Source of the DNA: Cacconaster sp045114175
Lineage (GTDB): Bacteria > Bacteroidota > Bacteroidia > Bacteroidales > UBA932
Reading direction: 5' to 3'
Assembly (NCBI GenBank): GCA_045114175.1
Contig: JBGUJZ010000034.1
Span: 1 to 52,982 of the forward strand
Length of the DNA: 52,982 nt
A program made the translations under genes and the position numbers. The notes under the pieces are model-generated. The model searched no databases. It had not been told where the DNA came from and worked only from the letters and a program-made list of their open reading frames with translations. Positions 15,841 to 23,101 of this stretch are shown piece by piece. Position 1 is the first letter of the stretch. Every line of letters starts with the position of its first letter.

Positions 15841-16698
15841 CTACTTGATTTGATAGCGGTCGCCCTCAAAGAGGAGCAGGACACGGGCTTCTCCGCCATA
15901 ATTGCTGCGCGGATCTACCTTGACGGAGCCGTTGACCGGCTCGATTACCATCACGCTGCTGCGTCCCACCACTTCGATGTCTGTACCATTCGAAACAACA
16001 ATCGAGGTCGCCTCGTCAATTCCCATACAGATGTAATCAGGATGGTCGAATGCCACGGAGAAGAGGCGGTTCTCCCGGCTGCGTTTCAGAAAGTGCTGGT
16101 CCACGATAACCCCTTTGAGAAATCCCATTCCTTCCGTGGTCGCCACCATATTCGGCGAGATCGATTTGAAGGCATCATCAGATCCGTCGATCCGGTCGCC
16201 GGTAATCATGATTTCGCTCATCATGGCTGCTCCGGCACTCGTTCCGGCAATCATGGCGCCGTTCTCGTAGAGTCGGGTGATCTCTTTGTGCAGTAGCGTG
16301 CCCCGGAGCGTATCGGTAATGCGTTTCTGGCTGCCGCCGGTGAAGTAGATGCCGCCGACCCCGTTGAGCACTTTACGAACGTAGGCGGCATCTTCGCTCT
16401 GCGCGCGGGTAGGGGCTATCCAGTCGAGATTTTTTACGCCGGACTTCCGGATGTCTTTGATGAAGCTCTCTCCTGCATTGGCAGGATTCCCGCTGGCCGT
16501 AGAGATGACCAGTATCTTGCCCTCCGGTCCGCCCGAGTAGTTAATCAAGGCTTGTGTGATGGACTTGGTGCGGCCGCCGCCGCCAATAATCACCAAGTGT
16601 CCCTTGGGCGTCTGCGCGTAAGACAGGAAAGAAATGGAAAGGAGCAGACAGACAAAGGCTATCAGAGTACGCATTGTTTTCATGGTCTTATGGTTCAT
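15841..16698 (-). CDS. Cyanophycinase-like serine peptidase (S51 family), secreted
   Basis: 285 residues from the first ATG. After a signal peptide (LIAFVCLLLSISFLSYAQ) comes the S51/cyanophycinase fold: HLVIIGGGGRTK, the glycine-rich GGIYFTGGSQKRI, the nucleophile in GTSAGAAMMSE and GIDEATSIVV with later acidic/His residues. Cyanophycinases hydrolyse multi-L-arginyl-poly-L-aspartate to beta-Asp-Arg; relatives cleave other isoaspartyl dipeptides. There is no cyanophycin synthetase here, so exported isoaspartyl-peptide degradation is the safer reading. Alternative starts at 16683 and 16674 keep the signal peptide; the promoter at 16704-16711 is so close that the first ATG would be on an almost leaderless transcript. 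Confidence 0.87.
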   Translation of the reverse strand: MNHKTMKTMRTLIAFVCLLLSISFLSYAQTPKGHLVIIGGGGRTKSITQALINYSGGPEGKILVISTASGNPANAGESFIKDIRKSGVKNLDWIAPTRAQSEDAAYVRKVLNGVGGIYFTGGSQKRITDTLRGTLLHKEITRLYENGAMIAGTSAGAAMMSEIMITGDRIDGSDDAFKSISPNMVATTEGMGFLKGVIVDQHFLKRSRENRLFSVAFDHPDYICMGIDEATSIVVSNGTDIEVVGRSSVMVIEPVNGSVKVDPRSNYGGEARVLLLFEGDRYQIK

Positions 16699-16703
16699 TT
16701 TGA

Positions 16704-16711
16704 CAAAGATA
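16704..16711 (-). promoter_or_regulatory. -7 promoter element of the cyanophycinase-like gene
   Basis: Minus strand TATCTTTG fits TAnnTTTG and lies only 5 nt before the first ATG (16698). Transcription would begin at or next to that codon, so either the mRNA is leaderless or a later ATG (16683 or 16674) is used. Confidence 0.55.
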
Positions 16712-16730
16712 TCAATTCTTGAAAAAAATA

Positions 16731-16761
16731 TTTGCAGACCCGAAAAATATATCTACATTTG
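16731..16761 (+). promoter_or_regulatory. Complete Bacteroidota promoter of tRNA-Lys
   Basis: TTTG (16731-16734), a 19-nt spacer and TACATTTG (16754-16761) match the -33/-7 consensus in both sequence and spacing. The mature tRNA begins 17 nt after the -7 box. Confidence 0.8.
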
Positions 16762-16777
16762 CAGTCCCAAAACGGAC

Positions 16778-16850
16778 GCTTCCTTAGCTCAGTTGGTAGA
16801 GCACGACACTCTTAATGTTGGGGTCCAGGGTTCGAGCCCCTGAGGGAGCA
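16778..16850 (+). tRNA. tRNA-Lys(CUU)
   Basis: 73 nt fold into a normal cloverleaf. The acceptor stem pairs gcttcct with agggagc (one G-T pair), discriminator A; D arm gctc/gagc; anticodon stem cgaca/tgttg with loop CTCTTAA, giving anticodon CTT; T arm caggg-ttcgagc-ccctg. The CCA end is not encoded. It reads AAG codons. It has its own promoter and a strong terminator directly downstream, so it is an independent unit. Confidence 0.97.
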
Positions 16851-16851
16851 C

Positions 16852-16880
16852 AAAAAGGCCATCGCGAGATGGCCTTTTTT
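16852..16880 (+). terminator. Rho-independent terminator of tRNA-Lys
   Basis: aggccatc-gcga-gatggcct with a 5' A-run and a 3' run of six T. It begins 2 nt after the tRNA 3' end. The T-run also supplies the -33 TTTG of the next promoter. Confidence 0.93.
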
Positions 16881-16909
16881 GGTGCTGGGCATCTTTTTTC
16901 ATACCTTTG
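16878..16909 (+). promoter_or_regulatory. Promoter of the 7TM-HD gene
   Basis: TTTG (16878-16881), a 20-nt spacer and TACCTTTG (16902-16909). The ATG at 16930 follows 20 nt after the -7 box, which excludes the earlier in-frame ATG at 16879 as the start. Confidence 0.65.
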
Positions 16910-16929
16910 TACACATATATCGATTCGAA

Positions 16930-18972
16930 ATGTCCAGACTTCGTCCATATATTGCATTTGTCGTGGTGGCGGCCGTGATGCTGGTGCTGTTCCCGTCCAA
17001 GGGACAGTTTATGTACAAGTACCAGAAAGGCAGCCCGTGGATTTATGAAACCCTGATTTCACCCATCGACTTCCCGGTGCTGAAGACCGATGCGGAGATG
17101 TATCGGGAGAAGGAGGCGCGAGCCTCCGAGGTGGTGGAGTGCTATCTCAGCGATGAACGCATTCCGGCAGCCAAGATGGATGCTTTCAAGACCTATTGTG
17201 CAGAGAATGAAGTGGATCAGGCATTCTCGGGCGCAGTTCTCAACCAGTTGCGCGACCTTTACCGCAGCGGTATCGTGGCGACCCTGGGCGAGGGGCAGCG
17301 CAGCCAGGTGGTGCTTGTCAAGCAGGACAAACGTGTGGCGGAGGTGCCGGTGCAGAACCTCTACACCCAGCAGAATGCCCGCTTCATGCTGCTGAGCAAC
17401 CTCGCTGTCCAGTTCCACGAGGCCTATGTGGACTCGCTGGCGGCCGCTATCGACCTGGAATCGTACGTAGTGCCGAACCTGGTCTACGACGAGAACACGA
17501 CCGCCCTCTTTCACAAGGAGGCGGTGGATTATATCTCGCCCACCAAGGGAACCATCTACGCCGGGCAACTGATTGTCTCCAAGGGTGAACTCGTAACCGC
17601 AGATATCGAACAGCTGCTGGATTCCTACAAGGCTGAATACGAGCGCAGTTTCGGTCTCGGCGAAACCACGGCGGCCGTTTTCTTCGGCCACCTGATGCTG
17701 GTTGTGGCACTGCTTGTAATTTTCGGTTTCGTAATCCGGATCTTCGAAAAGAAGATCTGGGACAACCTCCCGCAGTTGCTCTTCCTGCTGCTGATGCTGC
17801 TGCTCTCGTCGGTCTCCACGGCCCTGGTCTCCCGGATCGGTGCAACGTGGCTCTTCCTGGTGCCTTACGTGGTGCTGCTCATTTACATGGATTCGTTCTT
17901 CAACCGCACGCTGGCGGTTGCGGCCTATAGCGTCATTCTGCTGCCGTTGCTGCTGGTGCCGGAGTATGGCGTGCAACTCTTCATGACCAACCTAGTGGCG
18001 GGCGGCATCGCGCTCTTCTCTTTCAGCCATTTCAACCGCGGCTGGAAGTTGTTCCTGAATGCCGTGTTCCTCTTCCTGGCCATGGGATTTCTCTACGCGA
18101 CCTTTGCGCTGCTCTCCGATGGCGGAGCGGAGACATTCCGGAAATTGCACATCCTCCTGCTGGCCGGTAACGCACTGCTGGTGGTGGTGCTCCAACCTTT
18201 TGTCTATCTGCTGGAAAAGATATTCGGCTTCGTCTCATATACCCGACTGTGGGAGATGACCGATACCAATAACAAACTGCTGGTGGAACTGGCCCACAAG
18301 GCCCCGGGCTCCTTCCAACACTCGCTGCAGGTAGCCAACCTGGCCGAAGCGGCGGTCCGTGCGGTAGGGGGGTATGCCATGCTTACCCGCGTAGGTGCGC
18401 TTTACCACGATATCGGAAAGATGGACAATCCGCTCTGTTTCATCGAGAACCAGACGGCTGGCGTCAGCGACGACTACCATAAGGATCTATCGCCGGAGGC
18501 CAGCGCCCACGATATCATCCGCCATGTGGAAGACGGCGTGCTGCTGGCGCGCAAGAACGGGCTTCCGGGCATCGTGACCGATTTTATCCGCTCGCACCAC
18601 GGCCGAGGCCTGGCGCGTTACTTCTACACGCAGTACTGCAATGCCGGCGGCGACCCGGAAAACAAGGCCCCCTTCACCTATGACGGCATGCTGCCACAGA
18701 CCAAGGAGCAGGCCATCCTGATGATTGCCGATTCCATTGAGGCGGCCTCCCGCACGCTGAAGAATTACAGCGCGGAGACTATTTCGGCACTGGTCGAACG
18801 GATTGTGGCCAGTAAGATGGAAGAGCATCAGTTCGACGAGGCGGACATTTCGCTGCGCGAACTGGGATTGGTCAAGGAGTCACTTAAGAATTATCTGCAG
18901 CAGATTTATCACGCGCGGATTTCTTACCCCAAACAAAAGAGGCAAGCACCAGTAGCGCCAAAAGCAGACTGA
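16930..18972 (+). CDS. 7TM-HD family phosphohydrolase (PgpH-like)
   Basis: 680 residues from the ATG at 16930 (MSRLRPYIAF). The order is one N-terminal membrane helix, an extracytoplasmic 7TMR-HDED domain (about 30-250), seven membrane helices (about 255-440) and a cytoplasmic HD domain with HDIGK and later HHGRG. In Firmicutes this architecture (PgpH) hydrolyses cyclic di-AMP; in Bacteroidota the nucleotide is generally assumed to be the same but is not proven. The end ISYPKQKRQ continues past the usual family end and overlaps the convergent lnt gene by 89 nt. It has its own promoter behind the tRNA terminator. Confidence 0.92.
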   Translation: MSRLRPYIAFVVVAAVMLVLFPSKGQFMYKYQKGSPWIYETLISPIDFPVLKTDAEMYREKEARASEVVECYLSDERIPAAKMDAFKTYCAENEVDQAFSGAVLNQLRDLYRSGIVATLGEGQRSQVVLVKQDKRVAEVPVQNLYTQQNARFMLLSNLAVQFHEAYVDSLAAAIDLESYVVPNLVYDENTTALFHKEAVDYISPTKGTIYAGQLIVSKGELVTADIEQLLDSYKAEYERSFGLGETTAAVFFGHLMLVVALLVIFGFVIRIFEKKIWDNLPQLLFLLLMLLLSSVSTALVSRIGATWLFLVPYVVLLIYMDSFFNRTLAVAAYSVILLPLLLVPEYGVQLFMTNLVAGGIALFSFSHFNRGWKLFLNAVFLFLAMGFLYATFALLSDGGAETFRKLHILLLAGNALLVVVLQPFVYLLEKIFGFVSYTRLWEMTDTNNKLLVELAHKAPGSFQHSLQVANLAEAAVRAVGGYAMLTRVGALYHDIGKMDNPLCFIENQTAGVSDDYHKDLSPEASAHDIIRHVEDGVLLARKNGLPGIVTDFIRSHHGRGLARYFYTQYCNAGGDPENKAPFTYDGMLPQTKEQAILMIADSIEAASRTLKNYSAETISALVERIVASKMEEHQFDEADISLRELGLVKESLKNYLQQIYHARISYPKQKRQAPVAPKAD

Positions 18973-20524
18973 TCCATTTGGCGTAACGGCCGATCACATC
19001 GCCCCAGCGGGTGAAAGGGGTGAGGGAGTCGTTCAGATGGACCTCTCCCAGAAGGGATTCTTCTTTCCACCACGAGGTGCGCTGAAGGACATCGCCCCGC
19101 TGGTTGATAAATCCTGAAATGCCGGTATTGGCGGCCTGTGCCACATCGCGACGATTTTCAATGGCCCGCAGGGCGGCATAGCGGAAGTGCTGCCGGTAGC
19201 CGGGGGTATCTCCCCACCAGGCATCGTTGGTCATCACGGCCAGGAAGTTGCCGCCTCGCTGGACGCCCCCGCGGGAGTAGTCGCCGTAAACGGATTCATA
19301 GCAGATCATCGGCACCACCTTGTTGCCGTCACTGCCTTCGAGTGCATCCATGTGGGTCATACGGCCGTAGCTGCTGGAGGCGCCGCCGAACTTATCCACG
19401 AGTTTGCCCAGCCAGGGGGCGTATTCTAGGAAGGGGATGCACTCCGTGCCGGGAACCAACTTTGATTTGTGATAAACGCCTCGGAAAGTGTTGTGATCTA
19501 CCAGAATCGCGCTGTTGTAGCGGTCATACCAGAAGAAGGAACTCTTGCGTGCCGTAAGGGTGGGCTTTTCAGTATTGAAATAGTGCTGGTCCGTGAGCGC
19601 CCCGAAGAGCAGGTTCAAATCCGGATGGTTGGAGAGGAACGACATGTAGCGCGACACGGAAGAGTTCATGAGTACCAGGTTGAGATCAACATTGTAAGTG
19701 ACGGTTTCCGGGGTAATTAGATAACGCGTCTGCGGCGTGACGATCTCCTCCGCCATGCGCAACATCTGCTGATCCAGTTCTACCTGGGTAGTGGTGCCGT
19801 GGCCGTGACGCTGGAACGGATCCACGCTGGGCTGGATGACAGCCACCTCCACGGCCTCGCCCTTCTCCTGATAACTATAGTAACGAATCAGCGAGCAGAT
19901 GCTGGGAATCAGCACGATGGCAACCAGAGCGCCAGCCATCCAGCGGGCTGCTTTGCGCTGGCCATCCATTGCCGCACGCAGGCCAAAGAAGGCCAGGATG
20001 CTACAGGTAAGGATCCAGAGAGAACCGCCGAGCACACCCGTCAGCTCGTACCACTGAATCAATTTATGTGAAGTGGCGAAGGCGTAACCCAGGGTGAGCC
20101 AGGGCCAGGTCAGGTCAATATTGAAATAGATGTGCTCCCAGGCGAGCCAGATGGCGGCAAAGAAAAGGTAGGGGAGCCACTTCCCGCCCTTCTTGCAGAG
20201 TTTACGGCTCCAGCGGAAGAGGGCGTAGAGGATAAACATGAAGAGCGAATTGAGCCCCAGCGCCGCGATGGCTCCGGCCGGCGAAACAAACCAGACCCAG
20301 AAGGTGGTGGCAATGTTGAAAAACAGCAGGGCCAGGAAGCCATACCAGCCGGCTCCGCGGAGCTGTTCCCTCCGGCAGATCTCATCGATGCAGAAAAGGG
20401 GCGTGAGGCACAGCAGGGCGAGCGGACCGCACCCCTTGAAGAGGAACGGGAGGCTGCTCAGTGCAACAAAGAGAAATATCAGGCCCCATACGGCCCACTT
20501 GGCTTTTTTTCTAGATTCGCTCAT
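18884..20524 (-). CDS. lnt: Apolipoprotein N-acyltransferase
   Basis: 546 residues from ATG 20524 (MSESRKKAKW). Lnt adds the third acyl chain to the N-terminal cysteine of lipoproteins in the inner membrane. The N-terminal half has about six membrane helices (to residue about 210), followed by a nitrilase-type domain with the expected triad context: Glu in YLITPETV, Lys in VYHKSKLVPGTE and Cys in MICYESVYGDY. A last helix (SLLLALLVLASFVWG) lies in the 89 nt shared with the convergent 7TM-HD gene. An upstream ATG at 20551 is unlikely because it falls inside the promoter element. Several lipoproteins would need this enzyme, for example the one at 25505. Confidence 0.94.
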   Translation of the reverse strand: MSESRKKAKWAVWGLIFLFVALSSLPFLFKGCGPLALLCLTPLFCIDEICRREQLRGAGWYGFLALLFFNIATTFWVWFVSPAGAIAALGLNSLFMFILYALFRWSRKLCKKGGKWLPYLFFAAIWLAWEHIYFNIDLTWPWLTLGYAFATSHKLIQWYELTGVLGGSLWILTCSILAFFGLRAAMDGQRKAARWMAGALVAIVLIPSICSLIRYYSYQEKGEAVEVAVIQPSVDPFQRHGHGTTTQVELDQQMLRMAEEIVTPQTRYLITPETVTYNVDLNLVLMNSSVSRYMSFLSNHPDLNLLFGALTDQHYFNTEKPTLTARKSSFFWYDRYNSAILVDHNTFRGVYHKSKLVPGTECIPFLEYAPWLGKLVDKFGGASSSYGRMTHMDALEGSDGNKVVPMICYESVYGDYSRGGVQRGGNFLAVMTNDAWWGDTPGYRQHFRYAALRAIENRRDVAQAANTGISGFINQRGDVLQRTSWWKEESLLGEVHLNDSLTPFTRWGDVIGRYAKWISLLLALLVLASFVWGKKSARDKSAADNS

Positions 20525-20548
20525 AAGAATATCCTGTTTCTGTATATG

Positions 20549-20556
20549 CAAAGATA
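20549..20556 (-). promoter_or_regulatory. -7 promoter element of lnt
   Basis: Minus strand TATCTTTG, 24 nt before ATG 20524. It lies back to back with the LysE promoter element 11 nt away. Confidence 0.6.
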
Positions 20557-20567
20557 GAGAATTTAAT

Positions 20568-20575
20568 TATCTTTG
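20568..20575 (+). promoter_or_regulatory. -7 promoter element of the LysE-type exporter gene
   Basis: TATCTTTG, 21 nt before ATG 20597. Since it covers an upstream ATG (20573), it rules out that longer start. Confidence 0.6.
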
Positions 20576-20596
20576 TCCCGCTTAAAATCAACCCGG

Positions 20597-21256
20597 ATGC
20601 TTATCGGTTTTATTAAAGCCATTATCATTGGCCTGATGGTCACCATTCCGCTGGGACCTGTGGGTGTGATGTGCATCCAGAAAACCATCAGCAAAGGGCG
20701 CTGGGCCGGTTTTTCTTTTGGCCTTGGTTCTTCCTTCACCGATTTCATCTATTCCATCGTGGCCCTCTTCTCGCTTTCATTTGTCAGCGAGTTTCTGGAC
20801 CGCAACCGCATCTGGGTCATCCTGATCGGTGGCGTGATTATCACCTTCTTTGGCGTGCACCTGGCCATCAGCAACCCAGTCAAGCAATTCCGCCAGCAGA
20901 ATAGCAAGAAGAAAACCCTGACCATCCCTACCCGCGAGCGGTTCAAGGATGCCCTGCAGGGATTCGCCATGACCATTTCGAATCCCGGAGCGTTGGTGAT
21001 GATTTTGGGCGCCTTCGCCTTTGCAGGTATCAGCCCTGAAACGGCCACCAATCCGCTGGCCATTGCCCTGATGGTAGTAGGGGTCTGGCTCGGCGCTGCA
21101 ATTTGGTGGTATGGCCTCAGTTTTCTCGTAAATTTGCTGCGCAAACACTTCACATTGCGGGGCATGTTGATCCTGAATCGGATCTCGGGAGCGATCATCT
21201 TTTTCCTGGGTATCGGAACCATTGTTCTGGGTGTCAGGGAGTTTCTAATGCTGTAA
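20597..21256 (+). CDS. LysE/RhtB-family exporter
   Basis: 219 residues from MLIGFIKAII. The N-terminus GLMVTIPLGPVGVMCIQKTI with GRWAGFSFGLGSSFTDFIYS is the LysE signature, and about six hydrophobic helices cover the chain. Family members export amino acids such as lysine, arginine, homoserine or threonine. The substrate cannot be told from the sequence. It is probably a single-gene transcript: its promoter is at 20568-20575, and the next gene has its own promoter 42 nt after the stop. Confidence 0.88.
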   Translation: MLIGFIKAIIIGLMVTIPLGPVGVMCIQKTISKGRWAGFSFGLGSSFTDFIYSIVALFSLSFVSEFLDRNRIWVILIGGVIITFFGVHLAISNPVKQFRQQNSKKKTLTIPTRERFKDALQGFAMTISNPGALVMILGAFAFAGISPETATNPLAIALMVVGVWLGAAIWWYGLSFLVNLLRKHFTLRGMLILNRISGAIIFFLGIGTIVLGVREFLML

Positions 21257-21297
21257 ATTTTTTTCCTTTTTTCGGTGCATCGCATGGGATAATTCCC

Positions 21298-21305
21298 TAC
21301 CTTTG
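21298..21305 (+). promoter_or_regulatory. -7 promoter element of the AAA+/sirtuin/phosphoesterase operon
   Basis: TACCTTTG, 39 nt before the ATG at 21345. A perfect 7-bp inverted repeat, tgtaaca/tgttaca (21304-21310 and 21321-21327), covers the expected transcription start and could be an operator or leader hairpin. Confidence 0.6.
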
Positions 21306-21344
21306 TAACAGAATTGTTTTTGTTACAGAAATCATCGTTGCGAT

Positions 21345-22403
21345 ATGGAAATGCTGTTCCCCTTTGACAAACCGGCGTCCGGCAATAAGCTGATCGGACG
21401 TAAGGAGGAGATCCAGGCGGTCGTTGACACCTTGGTAACCAAGCAGAAAGGGGTAGCAATCTATTCGGCACCCAAGACCGGTAAGAACACAGTTGTTCGC
21501 GAGGCGCTCCATCGGCTCAAAACTGCCGGCTGGCCCTTCCGGCTCTGCGAGATTGATTTCTTCAACGTGCGGACCCTCTCTGAATTCATCGACTGCTTCA
21601 AGCGCCGCATGCTCGACTGCTATGAGCAGATGAACCGGGACGCTATCCTGCCTTTCACGGTAGAATCGGACAATATTCCGGACTCCAAAGTGCTTGAACT
21701 GTCGAGCATCATCGCCAAAGAGTCGGGTTCTACCCTCGTGGTTTATCTCAAGGAGTTCCAGAACGTTATTTCTATCGATGAGAAGGGCTTCCGCCTGGAG
21801 GACCTTGTGAAGACCTGGCTCCGCCAGACCAACGTGCGCTATATCATCACCGGTTCTGCCGTCAACACCATGAAAAGCGTCTTCGAGGAGAAGCAGGTGT
21901 TCTACTATCTGACGGATGTGATTGAGCTCAAGCCGATCCCGCAGAAATCGGTGGTGGACTACATCACCAGTTCCTTCCTGAATGTGGGCCGCGTGATCGA
22001 GCGTGAGGATGCGGAGGAAGTCTGCCGTATCACGGGCTGCAACATGTGGTATGTCAAGATGATGTGCTCCATCTGCTACACGTTGCCCATCGGATATGTC
22101 AACCACAATGCCATCGTCCAGACGCGCGATGCGCTGCTGCAGGTATTCTCCCCGCAGTTCCGCCATACGATGCTGGAACTTACGCCCAACCAGATCAACT
22201 TCTTGCGCGCTATCTGCGACGGCGCCCGCCGCCTGAGCAGTTCGGAAATTCTGGCCCGTTATCACCTGAACTCATCGGCCAACGTTTTCCGTCTGAAGGA
22301 TGCTTTCCGCAACAAGGAACTCGTTACCTTCGACCGCAACGACGAGCCGCAGATTCTGGATCCGGTCTTTGAGTATTGGCTCAAAAACAAATATTTTAAA
22401 TAG
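21345..22403 (+). CDS. AAA+ family protein with degenerate nucleotide-binding motifs
   Basis: 352 residues resembling the 'archaeal ATPase' family common in Bacteroidota: ATPase core (about 15-225), then a winged-helix-like C-terminus (LTPNQINFLRAI, SSSEILARYH, ILDPVFEYWLKNKYF). The Walker A position reads YSAPKTGKNT instead of GPRRTGKT/S, so both the first Gly and the Ser/Thr after Lys are replaced, and the Walker B position reads VVYLKEFQ, with Lys where the family has Asp (DEFQ). Binding may persist but hydrolysis is doubtful. It is followed 2 nt later by the sirtuin gene. Family members are poorly characterised; some lie in toxin-antitoxin or mobile contexts, which is not the case here. 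Confidence 0.82.
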   Translation: MEMLFPFDKPASGNKLIGRKEEIQAVVDTLVTKQKGVAIYSAPKTGKNTVVREALHRLKTAGWPFRLCEIDFFNVRTLSEFIDCFKRRMLDCYEQMNRDAILPFTVESDNIPDSKVLELSSIIAKESGSTLVVYLKEFQNVISIDEKGFRLEDLVKTWLRQTNVRYIITGSAVNTMKSVFEEKQVFYYLTDVIELKPIPQKSVVDYITSSFLNVGRVIEREDAEEVCRITGCNMWYVKMMCSICYTLPIGYVNHNAIVQTRDALLQVFSPQFRHTMLELTPNQINFLRAICDGARRLSSSEILARYHLNSSANVFRLKDAFRNKELVTFDRNDEPQILDPVFEYWLKNKYFK

Positions 22404-22405
22404 GT

Positions 22406-23101
22406 ATGAAAAAACTCGTGGTTCTTTCCGGAGCGGGCGTCAGTGCCGAGAGCGGCATCCGCACTTTCCGGGACAGCGACGGATTGTGGGAAAATTATCC
22501 GGTAGAGGATGTGGCATCGATTGATGGCTGGTATCGCAATCCGGGGCTGATGCTCCAATTCTATAACGAACGCCGCCGGCAGCTCGAGGGATGCAAGCCC
22601 AACCGCGCCCACGAGATTATTGCCGAGCTGGAGAACTGGTTTGACGTGACCGTGGTTACGCAGAACGTAGATAATCTCCACGAACGTGCCGGCAGCACCA
22701 AGATCATCCATCTTCACGGCGAACTGACCAAGGTCCGCCCGGAGAACAGCCTGAATTCCGGTGTTCGCGACATCGGCTACCGCGATATCAATCTGGGCGA
22801 TAAGGACGAGCATGGCGTACAGCTGCGCCCGCACATCGTCTGGTTTGGTGAGGCGGTTCCTGAGTTGGAACGTGCCGCCCGTGCCGTATCGCAGGCCGAT
22901 ATTCTGTTGATTATCGGAACCTCCCTGAATGTCTATCCGGCAGCCGGTCTCTACCAGTATCTGAAGGTGGGCAATCCCATCTATCTGGTGGATCCCAAGC
23001 CGATTTCCATCCCGTACCGCTATTTCCGTCAGATTCAGGAACCGGCCACCAAGGGTATGGAAAAACTCAAGCAAATCCTTGTAGAGCCGGAAGATGAATA
23101 G
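22406..23101 (+). CDS. cobB: NAD-dependent protein deacylase (sirtuin)
   Basis: 231 residues. Sirtuins remove acyl groups from protein lysines using NAD. Motifs: LSGAGVSAESGIRTFRD (NAD binding), VVTQNVDNLHERAG, catalytic His in HLHGEL, HIVWFGE and IIGTSLNVYPAA. The two Cys pairs that bind zinc in most sirtuins are missing after HLHGEL, and the region between is short, as in Bacteroidota relatives. FYNERRRQ provides the Tyr-x2-Arg pair that in SIRT5-type enzymes recognises succinyl or malonyl lysine, so desuccinylase activity is plausible. Start is 2 nt after the AAA+ gene; the end overlaps the next gene by 8 nt. Confidence 0.92.
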   Translation: MKKLVVLSGAGVSAESGIRTFRDSDGLWENYPVEDVASIDGWYRNPGLMLQFYNERRRQLEGCKPNRAHEIIAELENWFDVTVVTQNVDNLHERAGSTKIIHLHGELTKVRPENSLNSGVRDIGYRDINLGDKDEHGVQLRPHIVWFGEAVPELERAARAVSQADILLIIGTSLNVYPAAGLYQYLKVGNPIYLVDPKPISIPYRYFRQIQEPATKGMEKLKQILVEPEDE

